From an uncultured Clostridia bacterium (GTDB taxonomy: Bacteria; Bacillota; Clostridia; TANB77; CAG-508): DNA of 32,997 nucleotides. The stretch spans positions 1 through 32,997 of the forward strand of contig CAKPOI010000012.1 of assembly GCA_934169775.1 (NCBI GenBank), written 5' to 3'. The position numbers and the translations under genes were made by a program. Below the pieces are notes generated by a model. The model made no database searches and was not told the origin of the DNA. It worked only from the letters and a program-made list of their open reading frames with translations. Below are positions 8,375-17,227 of the stretch, one piece after another; position 1 is the first letter of the stretch; each line of letters opens with the position of its first letter.

Positions 8375-9211
8375 TTACCTTTCTTCTTCAAGTTTAGGTC
8401 CACGTAAAGCAATTTCTTTATCACGTTCTTTAGCTTTTTCTATATTATCAATAACATTTTTTCTACAAATTTCTTCATCATAATATTTAGGTTTATAAAC
8501 TTTATTACCTTCAACAATTTTATTATACTCAAAACCAATACATTTAGGTAATTGTAATTTTAAATTATCATCATCTAATAATCTTTGAAAATCTGCTAAA
8601 TACAACATAGCACCATATCTAGCTTGTTTGTATGCCATAAAAATCGCAATACATTTTGCCATACCCTTAGCATCATTTTTAAATTTTTCATCTTTTTTTA
8701 CATTTTGCAAAATTTCCAAAAAAACTGGATGAACAATTCCCCCATTTTCCGTATAATTAGAATTTGTATACATATTTTCTGCCATATCAACCACATCATA
8801 CAAAACTTTATAAGGATGTGGCTCTTGCAACAAAGCTGGCATAAAATTATTAACATCACGTGCTAAAGCAAGCTTAGTTATTAATTTTATAAATGTTTTT
8901 CTTGGAACAGCATCTGTAGAAAAATCTTTTTCTAAGGCTTCTGTATCAATAACATCAAAAACTTGACTAGTTTCTTTAGGAGACAAATCTTCTAAAACCT
9001 TTTCATCTGCAATAGCTTGTATTTTTTCTTGTTCATCTGACATTGCCTTAACTAATTCTGGCACAATATTTGAATTTTCAGAAGATACCTCAGGCAATTT
9101 TCCTTTAATTGATTCATCATCCATTTTCTTTATTCTTTCAACTTCTTTTTTAAATTCTCTTTCTCTTTTTTTAGTTTCTCTTGTTTCTTTTAAATATTGA
9201 AAAACATTCAC
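8375..9211 (-). CDS. Uncharacterised acidic, charged cytoplasmic protein
   Basis: I do not recognise this 278-aa protein. It has no signal peptide or membrane helix. Residues 1-35 are very rich in Lys, Arg and Glu and probably helical or coiled coil. The middle (about 95-230) looks globular, with conserved-looking stretches such as NFMPALLQEPHPYKVLYDV and YKQARYGAMLYLADFQRLL. The tail is again charged. The GTG start at 9211 has only a weak AAAGAG upstream, so the true start could be inside, for example at the Met near residue 30. It lies 42 bases after the M23 peptidase gene and 96 before the alarmone synthetase, all in one direction, so co-transcription is possible. Confidence 0.75.
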   Translation of the reverse strand: MNVFQYLKETRETKKREREFKKEVERIKKMDDESIKGKLPEVSSENSNIVPELVKAMSDEQEKIQAIADEKVLEDLSPKETSQVFDVIDTEALEKDFSTDAVPRKTFIKLITKLALARDVNNFMPALLQEPHPYKVLYDVVDMAENMYTNSNYTENGGIVHPVFLEILQNVKKDEKFKNDAKGMAKCIAIFMAYKQARYGAMLYLADFQRLLDDDNLKLQLPKCIGFEYNKIVEGNKVYKPKYYDEEICRKNVIDNIEKAKERDKEIALRGPKLEEER

Positions 9212-9253
9212 ATCAAATCACACTCTTTTCATAAACTCTATTTACATATTTTT

Positions 9254-10243
9254 CTAATTATTATATAAATAATTTTGTGGATTTAAATGTTTCCCATTAA
9301 CTCTTATTTCAAAATGCAAATGTGGACCTGTAGAATTACCAGTACTACCAACAGCTGCAATAACATCACCAGCCTGTACTGTTTGCCCAACTTTAACATA
9401 CATTTTACTTGTATGACCATACCAAGTTTCTACACCATTGCCATGATCAATTTTAACTAAATTACCATAAGAGCCATTATATGAAGCACAAGTAACAGTT
9501 CCAGCAGCAACAACTTTAATTGGAGTACCATTAACAGCAGAAATATCTAAACCAGTATGTGTAGAAACTCTTATTCTACTACTAACTCCATATCTAGAAG
9601 TAATATTTCCTTGAACTGGAACCATGGCTAGTTTAATACCATTAACATCTGGTAAACTATTTTCTAAATTTTCTTTTTGTATCTGTTCTTCAACTAAATT
9701 AGCTTTATTTAAAATATTATTTTTTGCAATTTCAAATTCAGTTGTATTAATTTCATCTACATTTTGAGTATTAATTTCTTTAATTTCAAGTTGCAGATTA
9801 CTATCTATTTCATTAACATTATTAACAATCATTTGTGCTTCAAATAAAGTATCAACACTATCCACTTTTTCATTATTCATATAGATATCAAAATATTGAT
9901 AATTTATAATCATATTTTTTTGCAATGCTATTAAAATATCAGTTTCATTTGTTTCCTGTTTTTTATCAACAAGCTTCAAATTATATTCCGGACTATTAGA
10001 TATACTAACACTAGAAACATTTTTTGAACTATAATTTTCAATATATTCATTAATCATATTTTCAAAATTAGATTTGCTCAAAACAAAACCTACATCTTGT
10101 CCAGAAATATTTACTTCATAAGCTGGCTTATATTTAAAAAATATCAACGCCAATATAAAAGCCAATCCTAATGAAATAAATTTTAAAACTTTAAAACTTT
10201 CTTTTGTGTAGAATTTTAATCTTCTACCTAAAATAAAATCCAC
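9254..10243 (-). CDS. Membrane-anchored M23 (LytM-type) peptidase
   Basis: Cell-wall endopeptidase of 329 aa. A single N-terminal helix (about 20-36) anchors it outside the membrane. A poorly conserved linker domain (40-200) precedes a complete zinc-peptidase domain with H229 and D233 (THTGLDIS), H277 (YGHTSK) and H308-x-H310 (GPHLHFE), so it should be active rather than a degenerate regulator. Start choice is odd: GTG at 10243 directly abuts AAAGGAGA with a spacing of about one base, while good spacing would put the start at an ATT codon nine bases further on. The residues at the start are not conserved enough to decide. It has its own good promoter. Possible roles are division, growth or spore-coat assembly; the sequence does not distinguish them. 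Confidence 0.9.
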   Translation of the reverse strand: MDFILGRRLKFYTKESFKVLKFISLGLAFILALIFFKYKPAYEVNISGQDVGFVLSKSNFENMINEYIENYSSKNVSSVSISNSPEYNLKLVDKKQETNETDILIALQKNMIINYQYFDIYMNNEKVDSVDTLFEAQMIVNNVNEIDSNLQLEIKEINTQNVDEINTTEFEIAKNNILNKANLVEEQIQKENLENSLPDVNGIKLAMVPVQGNITSRYGVSSRIRVSTHTGLDISAVNGTPIKVVAAGTVTCASYNGSYGNLVKIDHGNGVETWYGHTSKMYVKVGQTVQAGDVIAAVGSTGNSTGPHLHFEIRVNGKHLNPQNYLYNN

Positions 10244-10279
10244 TCTCCTTTATGTTTTTTAATAGCGTGACTGTTCTTT

Positions 10280-10308
10280 ATTATACTATATATTCTCTAC
10301 AAAATCAA
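10280..10308 (-). promoter_or_regulatory. Promoter of the M23 peptidase gene
   Basis: TTGATT (10303-10308) and a perfect TATAAT (10280-10285) on the minus strand, spaced by exactly 17 bases, about 37 bases before the gene. Confidence 0.6.
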
Positions 10309-10524
10309 ATTATGTATACATGATTTTTCATTTTTTACACTTTTCTACATTATTCACAACTTTTATTTTTCTAAAAAACATACTTTTTCTCTTCATATCT
10401 CTTTTTTTCTTTGATTTTCTTCGTTTTTCTTATTTTCTAAAATTCAATCTAAAATATTACTATCACATTAATAGCTAATTATTATCTATATATTAGGAAA
10501 AAATATCAACACAAAAACCAAAAC
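10309..10524. other. Divergent intergenic region, T-rich
   Basis: Between the M23 promoter (minus) and the XRE promoter (plus) I find only pyrimidine-rich, low-complexity sequence with no gene or clear structure. Confidence 0.4.
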
Positions 10525-10554
10525 TTGACAAAAGCTGTACTTTTAACCTATTAG
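10525..10554 (+). promoter_or_regulatory. Possible promoter of the XRE regulator gene
   Basis: A perfect TTGACA (10525-10530) is followed after 18 bases by TATTAG (10549-10554), a four-of-six -10 match. This would give a leader of about 135 bases. Confidence 0.4.
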
Positions 10555-10695
10555 TTCTATATTACACACAAAGTTACTTCCAAACTTATAAGTAAAATGA
10601 TATATTATTCATTAGAAAAAAGGCAATATTAGTTGAAAAATAAGACTATTTGTTTTTCAATTTTCTATGCCTCAAGAAAGGAAAGTGATAAAAAA

Positions 10696-11025
10696 ATGGC
10701 AATTGATTACTCTGTTATAGGTTCAAGAATCAAAGAAGCTAGGCTTTCTAAAAATTTAACACAAGAAGAATTAGCAGATGAAATAGATATATCTGTTGCA
10801 TTCTTAAGTCGAGTTGAAAGAGGAAATTCGCATATAAATTTAAAAAGATTAAATCAAATATGTGGATTGCTAGACGTTTCAGAAGGCTATATCTTAAATG
10901 GAGCTGCAAACAATTCAAAAAATTATTTAGAACACGAATTTGCAGAACTTTTGAAAAAAGTTCCTCCAAAAAAACAAAAATTAATTTACAATGTAGCAAA
11001 AGCTATTGCAGAAACAGAAGATTAG
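10696..11025 (+). CDS. XRE-family helix-turn-helix regulator
   Basis: Small DNA-binding protein (109 aa). The Cro/C1-type domain fills residues 5-65: IGSRIKEARLSKNLTQEELADEI, then SVAFLSRVERG with the recognition helix, then LKRLNQICGLLDVS. The tail (about 75-109) is helical and could mediate dimerisation. I chose ATG at 10696, where the family-like sequence starts. The in-frame TTG at 10633 adds 21 residues unlike the family. The ribosome site is mediocre (AAAGGAAAG about 12 bases upstream). It lies 127 bases before pflB in the same direction, so regulation of fermentation genes is conceivable but not shown. Confidence 0.88.
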   Translation: MAIDYSVIGSRIKEARLSKNLTQEELADEIDISVAFLSRVERGNSHINLKRLNQICGLLDVSEGYILNGAANNSKNYLEHEFAELLKKVPPKKQKLIYNVAKAIAETED

Positions 11026-11088
11026 AAAAAATTAATACATGCATTAGTTTATAATATAATAAAATATGTAAAATTATACACAATAGAT

Positions 11089-11105
11089 GTATCTTTTTAA
11101 GATAC
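11089..11105 (+). promoter_or_regulatory. Small hairpin in the pflB leader
   Basis: A 7-bp stem with a three-base loop (GTATCTT-TTT-AAGATAC) lies between the XRE gene and pflB. No T tract follows, so it is more likely leader structure than a terminator. Confidence 0.35.
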
Positions 11106-11152
11106 TTGGAAATACTAAAATGGAAAAATATAAGGAAGGATTGTGATAAATT

Positions 11153-13390
11153 ATGGATTTTAAACAATGGAATGGATTTAAAGGTGGAGATTGGAAAGAA
11201 GAAATAAATGTTAGAGATTTTATTCAAAGCAATTATACCCCTTATGAAGGAGATTCAAACTTCTTAGAAAAAACAACTGAAAAAACAGACAAACTATGGA
11301 ATGAAGTATTAGAATTATACAAAAAAGAACACGAAAGTGAAGGCGGAGTATTAGATATAGACACAAAAACAATTTCAACAATATCTGCACATGATGCAGG
11401 ATATATTGATAAAGATTTAGAAGAAATTGTTGGTCTACAAACAGATAAGCCTCTAAAAAGAGCAATTATGCCATTTGGTGGAATAAGAATCGTTGAAAAA
11501 TCTTGTGAAGCATATGGAAAAAAAGTAGACGAAGAAGTAGAAAATATATTCCACCATTACAGAAAAACTCATAATGACGGTGTATTTGATGTATACACAC
11601 CAGATATTAGAGCTGCACGTTCTAGCCATTTAATAACAGGATTACCAGATGGATATGGTCGTGGTAGAATTATTGGTGATTACAGAAGAGTCGCTCTTTA
11701 TGGTGTAGATTACCTAATTCAAGAAAAATCACAAGAATTAGAAATACTAGATGTAGATGAATTAACAGAAGATATTATTCGTGAAAGAGAAGAAATAAAA
11801 GAACAAATAAAAGCATTAAATGAATTAAAAGTTATGGCAAATAAATATGGATTTGATATTTCTGAACCAGCATCAACAGCAAAAGAAGCTGTTCAATGGT
11901 TATATTTTGCATATTTAGCAGCAATAAAAGATCAAAATGGAGCAGCAATGAGTTTAGGTAGAACTTCTACATTCTTAGATATTTATTTTGAAAGAGACTT
12001 ACAAAATGGAACACTTACAGAAAAAGAAGCTCAAGAAATTATGGATCATTTTATAATGAAATTAAGATTAGTTAGATTTTTAAGAACACCTGAATACAAC
12101 GAATTATTTAGTGGTGATCCTGTTTGGGTAACAGAAAGTATTGGTGGTATGGGAATAGATGGTAGAACTTTAGTTACTAAAAACTCATACAGACTACTAC
12201 ATTCTTTAGAAAATTTAGGACCTGCACCAGAACCAAATATGACAGTATTATGGTCAAATAGATTACCAGATGCATTTAAACGTTATGTTACAAACTTATC
12301 TATAAAAACATCATCATTGCAATATGAAAATGATGATTTAATGAGAATCACTTTAGGTGATGACTATGGTATTGCATGTTGTGTATCACCTATGAAAATA
12401 GGAAAACAAATGCAATTCTTTGGAGCAAGAGCTAATTTAGCAAAAACATTACTATATGCTATAAATGGTGGAAAAGACGAAAAAACAGGAAAACAAGTTA
12501 CTCCAAAATATGCACCAATAACATCTGAATATTTAGATTATGATGAAGTAATGGAAAAATTTGATCAAATGATGGATTATGTTGCAAAAATTTATATAAA
12601 AGCTCTAAATGCTATTCATTATATGCATGACAAATATTCTTATGAAGCAATAGAAATGGCATTACATGACAAAGAAATAATAAGAACAATGGCTTGTGGT
12701 ATAGCTGGTTTATCAGTTGTAGCAGATTCATTATCAGCAATAAAATATGCAAAAGTAAAAGTAATTCGTGATGAAAACAATTTAGCTGTTGATTACGAAA
12801 TAGAAGGAGATTTCCCAAAATTCGGAAATGATGACGATAGAGTTGATCAAATAGCAGTTGATATTGTTAAAGCATTTTTAGTAAAATTACAAAAACATCA
12901 AACATATAGAAATTCTAAACAAACATTATCAATCTTAACAATTACTTCTAATGTTGTATATGGAAAAGCAACTGGAAATACTCCTGATGGAAGACGTGCA
13001 GGAGCACCATTTGGACCTGGAGCAAATCCATTACATGGAAGAGATAAAAACGGAGCTCTAGCAGTAATGAATTCTATTGCAAAACTACCTTTTGAAGAAG
13101 CAGAAGATGGAATTTCATTTACATTCTCTATTACTCCTGGAACTTTAGGAAAAACAGAAGAACAACGTATTGATAATTTAGTAACAATGCTTGATGGATA
13201 TTTTAAACAAACTGGACATCATATAAATGTCAATGTTTTTGATAGACAATTATTATTAGATGCTATGGATCATCCTGAAAAATATCCTCAATTGACTATA
13301 CGTGTTTCTGGATATGCTGTAAACTTTACTAAACTTACTAGAGAACAACAATTAGATGTTGTTAACAGGACAATACACGAAAAAATTTAA
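11153..13390 (+). CDS. pflB: Formate C-acetyltransferase (pyruvate formate-lyase)
   Basis: Glycyl-radical enzyme that converts pyruvate and CoA to acetyl-CoA and formate in anaerobes. Length, 745 aa, is normal. The N-terminus (NGFKGGDWKEEINVRDFIQ) matches the family. The active-site cysteine pair is C409-C410 in GIACCVSPM, and the radical glycine is G720 in RVSGYAVNF near the C-terminus. All key residues are present, so it is an intact PFL rather than a diol dehydratase relative. The start follows AAGGAAGGA at a rather long 12 bases. Its activating enzyme follows 164 bases later, separated by a long palindrome that could lower pflA expression. Confidence 0.97.
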   Translation: MDFKQWNGFKGGDWKEEINVRDFIQSNYTPYEGDSNFLEKTTEKTDKLWNEVLELYKKEHESEGGVLDIDTKTISTISAHDAGYIDKDLEEIVGLQTDKPLKRAIMPFGGIRIVEKSCEAYGKKVDEEVENIFHHYRKTHNDGVFDVYTPDIRAARSSHLITGLPDGYGRGRIIGDYRRVALYGVDYLIQEKSQELEILDVDELTEDIIREREEIKEQIKALNELKVMANKYGFDISEPASTAKEAVQWLYFAYLAAIKDQNGAAMSLGRTSTFLDIYFERDLQNGTLTEKEAQEIMDHFIMKLRLVRFLRTPEYNELFSGDPVWVTESIGGMGIDGRTLVTKNSYRLLHSLENLGPAPEPNMTVLWSNRLPDAFKRYVTNLSIKTSSLQYENDDLMRITLGDDYGIACCVSPMKIGKQMQFFGARANLAKTLLYAINGGKDEKTGKQVTPKYAPITSEYLDYDEVMEKFDQMMDYVAKIYIKALNAIHYMHDKYSYEAIEMALHDKEIIRTMACGIAGLSVVADSLSAIKYAKVKVIRDENNLAVDYEIEGDFPKFGNDDDRVDQIAVDIVKAFLVKLQKHQTYRNSKQTLSILTITSNVVYGKATGNTPDGRRAGAPFGPGANPLHGRDKNGALAVMNSIAKLPFEEAEDGISFTFSITPGTLGKTEEQRIDNLVTMLDGYFKQTGHHINVNVFDRQLLLDAMDHPEKYPQLTIRVSGYAVNFTKLTREQQLDVVNRTIHEKI

Positions 13391-13400
13391 TTATTCACAA

Positions 13401-13524
13401 GTTGAAAAATAATTACAATTTTGGCTATGTCAACTTTTATTTAAGACTTAGGTTACATACAAACATTATGTACTCTTACCTTTTAAATAAAAGTTGCCTT
13501 GCTAAAATTTAATTCTTTTCCAAC
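13401..13524 (+). repeat. Nested palindrome, family P1, between pflB and pflA
   Basis: A 124-bp element 10 bases after the pflB stop. The outer arms GTTGAAAAATAATT and AATTCTTTTCCAAC pair with two mismatches. The inner stem CAACTTTTATTTAA (13431-13444) with TTAAATAAAAGTTG (13483-13496) is perfect. The first arm contains AATTTTGGCTATGTCAAC, shared with the copy at 19059 and, slightly varied, with the array at 4500. The loop contains GGTTACATAC, identical in the 19059 copy. Confidence 0.88.
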
Positions 13525-13554
13525 TTTCCCACCATAAGAAAGGAATTCGACAAT

Positions 13555-14286
13555 ATGGAAAAAGAAAATTTAAAATATTACGCCAAAGTACATTCCATAG
13601 AATCTTTTGGTACAGTAGATGGCCCTGGTATAAGATTTGTACTATTTTTACAAGGATGCCATCTGCAATGCAAATATTGCCATAATAGAGATACTTGGGA
13701 TATGAATGGTGGAAGTTACAAATCTTTAGATGATATTTACGAAAAAATATTAAAATATAAAAACTATATTTTTGAAACAGGCGGTGTAACTGTTACAGGT
13801 GGTGAGCCATTATTACAAGTCCATTTTTTAATTGAATTATTTAAAAAATTAAAAGCTGCTGGATTTCATACCTGTATTGATACATCTGGAATGGTTACTC
13901 TTACTAAAGATATAAAAGAATTACTTAATTACACTGATTTAGTTTTATTAGATATCAAACACATTAACAATGAAAAATGCAAAGACTTAGTTGGCGTTGG
14001 AAATTCTTTAGAACTAAACTTCGCTAAATATTTAAGTGAAAACAGTATTCCAGTTTGGATTAGACAAGTCCTTGTTCCTGGCTACACAGATGATGAACAA
14101 GATTTACTAAAATTAAAAGATTTTTTATCTACTTTATCTAACGTAAAAAAAGTTGAAATATTACCTTATCATGATATGGGTAAATATAAATGGAAAGAAC
14201 TTGGATTTAAATATCCTTTAGAAAATGTTAGAGTCGCCACTTCTGAGGATGTGGATAGAGCCAAAAAAATATTAGGAATAAACTAA
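13555..14286 (+). CDS. pflA: Pyruvate formate-lyase activating enzyme
   Basis: Radical SAM enzyme (243 aa) that installs the glycyl radical on PFL. The 4Fe-4S cluster motif is C35-x3-C39-x2-C42 in GCHLQCKYCHN. The N-terminal SFGTVDGPGIRFVLFLQG and TGGEPLLQ (SAM-binding GGE) are typical of PflA. VWIRQVLVPGYTDD and the C-terminal part complete the usual length. No extra ferredoxin domain is present, which favours PFL itself as target over diol dehydratase. The ATG follows AAAGGAA. It is paired with pflB and ends at a strong shared terminator. Confidence 0.96.
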   Translation: MEKENLKYYAKVHSIESFGTVDGPGIRFVLFLQGCHLQCKYCHNRDTWDMNGGSYKSLDDIYEKILKYKNYIFETGGVTVTGGEPLLQVHFLIELFKKLKAAGFHTCIDTSGMVTLTKDIKELLNYTDLVLLDIKHINNEKCKDLVGVGNSLELNFAKYLSENSIPVWIRQVLVPGYTDDEQDLLKLKDFLSTLSNVKKVEILPYHDMGKYKWKELGFKYPLENVRVATSEDVDRAKKILGIN

Positions 14287-14291
14287 CACAA

Positions 14292-14329
14292 AAAAGCGGA
14301 CATCAATAACATTTTTAAAGTCCGCTTTT
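14292..14329. terminator. Bidirectional terminator between pflA and ispH
   Basis: A 10-bp stem (AAAAGCGGAC 14292-14301 with GTCCGCTTTT 14320-14329) has an 18-base loop, a T-rich tail on the plus strand and an A/T run on the other side. It serves the convergent ends of pflA and ispH. Confidence 0.8.
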
Positions 14330-14332
14330 ATT

Positions 14333-15250
14333 TTACTTTTCTATTTTATTTATTACCTCATCTATATCTTTCTTAGGAGTAGAAGCTCCAGCCATAATAC
14401 CAATTTTATTAAAAGATTTAATATTAGAAATATCTAAATCATCTACATTTTCTATACAAACAGTATTCTTACAATTTGATTTAGCAATATCAAATAATTT
14501 TTGAGTATTTGAACTATTTTTTCCACCAATAATTATCATAAAATCAACATCAGAAGCAATTTTTTTAGTCTCATCTTGTCTTAATTCAGTAGCATTACAA
14601 ATTGTATTCTCAGAAACAAATTCTATATCACGATTTAATTCATTTTCTAAAATCTCTCTGATTATAAAATATTTTTCTACACTAAAAGTAGTTTGAGAAA
14701 TAAGTAAAACTTTTTTTATTCCAGATTTTTCTATAACTTCTAATGCCTTAAAGACATCTTTATCATTATTAACAACATAAACATTTTTACCACAATAGCT
14801 CAAAGTCCCAATATTTTCTGGATGTTTTTCATCTCCACATAATACAATAAAATATCCATCATCAGCATACTTTTTAGCAATGTCATGTATCTTTAAAACA
14901 TTTGGGCAAGTAAAATCTTTTATCTCAACATTATTATTTTCAGCCTCCTCATATACTACTTTAGGTACACCATGTGCTCTAATAATAGTTATGTCTTTTA
15001 CATCTGATATATTATCAATAAATTTAATTCCATCTTTTTTCAAATCTTCGACAACAGTTTTATTATGTACAATTTCCCCTAAACAACAAATAGATTTTTC
15101 TTTATTTTCTTCCAAAACTTTTTTACAGCCTTCTACTGCTCTATTCACACCATAACAAAAACCAGCTGTTTTTCCTACAATAATTTCCATATATAATCTC
15201 ATTCCTTCCTTGCCTCCGTTATTGCTCCATGTGGAATGCACAAACTCCAT
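14333..15250 (-). CDS. ispH: 4-hydroxy-3-methylbut-2-enyl diphosphate reductase IspH
   Basis: Last enzyme of the MEP isoprenoid pathway; an iron-sulfur reductase that makes IPP and DMAPP. The three cluster cysteines are C32 (AGFCYGV), C115 (DFTCPNV) and C218 (NTICNAT), with RAHGVPK, HPENIG and SQTTFS also present. Family similarity begins only at MEIIVGKTAGFC, whose Met is residue 21 (15190). Nevertheless the ATG at 15250 has the better ribosome site (AAGGAG at 8 bases). The start at 15190 has AAGGAAGGA at about 12. The sequence around both starts is similar (ATTATATATGGA), suggesting a local duplication. No S1 domain is fused, unlike many clostridial IspH proteins, but a separate S1-domain gene lies two genes upstream. 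Confidence 0.94.
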   Translation of the reverse strand: MEFVHSTWSNNGGKEGMRLYMEIIVGKTAGFCYGVNRAVEGCKKVLEENKEKSICCLGEIVHNKTVVEDLKKDGIKFIDNISDVKDITIIRAHGVPKVVYEEAENNNVEIKDFTCPNVLKIHDIAKKYADDGYFIVLCGDEKHPENIGTLSYCGKNVYVVNNDKDVFKALEVIEKSGIKKVLLISQTTFSVEKYFIIREILENELNRDIEFVSENTICNATELRQDETKKIASDVDFMIIIGGKNSSNTQKLFDIAKSNCKNTVCIENVDDLDISNIKSFNKIGIMAGASTPKKDIDEVINKIEK

Positions 15251-15321
15251 ATATAATTCTCCTTTTTATATTGTAAAAAGGACAAAAAAATCAAAACGTT
15301 TTTAAATCCCTATACTTTCCC

Positions 15322-16257
15322 TTACATTCCTAATAATTTAAGTTCAATATTTTCCATTTTATATTTGCCATCAACAAGTTTAAATTCAACTAAAGTATTT
15401 TCCAAAGTTTCTTCATTTTGTCTTAAATCAGTAGTAAAATATAATTTTAGTTGAGGAATCTCAACTTGATTTGTAACAATCTCCTTAAAAGTTTCTGCCA
15501 TATGTTTTTCATCTTCACAAACAAAAATTAATTGAGGCATTGCACTAAATCCAGAATCACCAGGAACAAAATTAGCATAAAAATCTTGATACAATCTCAT
15601 TTTTTCAACTAATTTTTTCTTCCAATCTGATTCTCTCCTAATAACTTCAAATAAAAATTGAATTGATTTACTATTTTTAGTTAATTTTACACAACCACCT
15701 GTTGCTTTAAAAACCTTGCCTGCTGTTTTAGCAGTCAAACTTGGCTTTACAATAAAATCATCAAAAGCTTTAACTTTACGCAAATATGCAATTAATGTTT
15801 GATTTCCTGCTAATCTCTTTTTAATCATTGGAACTGGTTTAGTATTATCAGAAGGTTGCCATTTACATTCAATTTCTTTAGAATTCAATAAATATTTACC
15901 CATTTTTTCTAAACAATAAATTCTATAAATTCCTTTTCCTTCTTCAGAAGTAAAATAATATCTTGTTAAAATTTTAGATTTTACTAAAGCTTCCAATTTA
16001 TTATTTAATTTATCTTGTGATTTTGCATCAATTCCCTTTATCTCTAGCATTTGGTACAATTGTCTTGAAGTAATAAATTCAAATTGATTTACTAATTCTA
16101 ATATTTCAAAATGTATATCTGTAATATGCCCTATATTTATCTTATGTACAATTTGATTCATAGATACATATCCATCTTTTCCATCAAATGTTTTTATTTC
16201 ACCTTCTCTAATTGCAAATGGTGATACTTGTGCTTTAATTTGGTTATCTTCAACCAT
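15322..16257 (-). CDS. Winged-helix protein, replication-relaxation-like
   Basis: A 311-aa cytoplasmic protein. Residues about 40-120 look like a winged helix (ITDIHFEILELVNQFEFITSRQLYQML, then LNNKLEALVKSKILTRYYF with a beta wing and YRIYCLEKMGKYLL). The rest resembles an alpha-beta domain with RESDWKKKLVEKMRLYQDFY and a strand PQLIFVCEDEKHMAE. This layout is reminiscent of the replication-relaxation family, often found on plasmids and integrative elements, but I cannot confirm this without a profile search. The start has AAAGGAGG seven bases upstream. There is no other mobile gene nearby; the GGGGACGG repeat pair lies just upstream. Confidence 0.55.
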   Translation of the reverse strand: MVEDNQIKAQVSPFAIREGEIKTFDGKDGYVSMNQIVHKINIGHITDIHFEILELVNQFEFITSRQLYQMLEIKGIDAKSQDKLNNKLEALVKSKILTRYYFTSEEGKGIYRIYCLEKMGKYLLNSKEIECKWQPSDNTKPVPMIKKRLAGNQTLIAYLRKVKAFDDFIVKPSLTAKTAGKVFKATGGCVKLTKNSKSIQFLFEVIRRESDWKKKLVEKMRLYQDFYANFVPGDSGFSAMPQLIFVCEDEKHMAETFKEIVTNQVEIPQLKLYFTTDLRQNEETLENTLVEFKLVDGKYKMENIELKLLGM

Positions 16258-16292
16258 ATTAATTCCTCCTTTAAAATTTAGAATTTTCTATT

Positions 16293-16354
16293 TAGTGTTT
16301 TTTGAGTCCGTCCCCAAAAGCATTAGTGTTTTTTGGCTCCGTCCCCAAAAGCAT
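16293..16354 (-). repeat. Two tandem copies of a 31-bp GGGGACGG repeat
   Basis: Two adjacent 31-base units (16293-16323, 16324-16354) differ at two positions. On the minus strand each reads ATGCTTTTGGGGACGG followed by a variable triplet and AAAAAACACTA. They are the most GC-rich blocks around and lie immediately after the S1 gene, whose TGA stop overlaps the edge. A third copy is at 20884. Confidence 0.8.
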
Positions 16355-17157
16355 CATATGATAAATAATTTTACTTTTCTTTTGTTATAATCTATTTTCT
16401 TAATATAGACATCTATTTTTTGTCCATATTGAAAACCAGGTTTATATTCTGCCATCCCAACCAAATTAGGAGATAATTCAATAAAAATACCATTTTTATT
16501 TTTTTCAGTTTCTCTTACAATTCCTTGTACTTTTTCCCCTGCTTTAAATTTTTTTACATTTTCTTCCCATGTTCCAAAGTTTTCTTTATAAGATAATGAT
16601 ATTTTTCCAGTTTCTCTGTCTATACATTTTACCACAATATTGACTTTTTGTCCAATTTTTAATCTTTCATAAGGTGTTTTTATTCGAGCTACAGATAAAT
16701 CTTCAATATGAGCTAGTCCTACTACTCCTCCACCAATTTCAATAAATGCCCCATATGGTGTTATATTTTTTACTATACCATTAATTTGGTCACCAATTTC
16801 TAAATCATTTTTTACAGATTTTATAGCTTCTTCTTGCACACTTTTTCTTGACAATATTGGTATATTTTGCTCATCTAATCCTTTTATCTTAAACTGTACA
16901 AATTTATGTACTTTTCCTGTACATAAATTTTGTTTTGGTAATCCATTTTGCTCTACATTTATACCTTCCACTTCTTCTCTTGGCATTATTCCTACCATAT
17001 TATTTCCTATATTAATATGTAAATTATAATTATCATCACATTTTTCTACTATTCCTTGGTAGATTTTATCTGTATCAGACAATTTTTCCATACTGTTAGC
17101 CAAATCATAAGTATTTTCAGTATTCCAGCCTTCTGGCAAAAAATTAAATCTATTCAT
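16354..17157 (-). CDS. S1-domain RNA-binding protein
   Basis: A 267-aa protein built from S1 (OB-fold) repeats. The best copy is about residues 120-190, with QINGIVKNITPYGAFIEIGGGVVGLAHIEDLS and RLKIGQKVNIVVKCIDRETGKISLSYKE. A degenerate repeat precedes it (YQGIVEKCDDNYNLHINIG) and another follows (VQGIVRETEKNKNGIFIELS). It resembles ribosomal protein S1-like or Tex/YugI-type RNA-binding proteins of clostridia, shorter than full S1. The start has AAGGAG at about 6 bases. It lies in a run with rluB- and rluD-like genes upstream and ispH downstream; in many clostridia the S1 repeats are fused to IspH, so the order fits. Confidence 0.88.
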   Translation of the reverse strand: MNRFNFLPEGWNTENTYDLANSMEKLSDTDKIYQGIVEKCDDNYNLHINIGNNMVGIMPREEVEGINVEQNGLPKQNLCTGKVHKFVQFKIKGLDEQNIPILSRKSVQEEAIKSVKNDLEIGDQINGIVKNITPYGAFIEIGGGVVGLAHIEDLSVARIKTPYERLKIGQKVNIVVKCIDRETGKISLSYKENFGTWEENVKKFKAGEKVQGIVRETEKNKNGIFIELSPNLVGMAEYKPGFQYGQKIDVYIKKIDYNKRKVKLFII

Positions 17158-17227
17158 TTGTTTCTCCTTATTCTTACGTATATTTTTCCATATTATATAC
17201 TTTTAAAATTTTTTTTGCAATATTTCC

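Noticed and set aside
10748..11465. Minus-strand open frames opposite the XRE gene and pflB
   Set aside because: Leu/Phe-rich mirror frames of real genes, with no ribosome sites.
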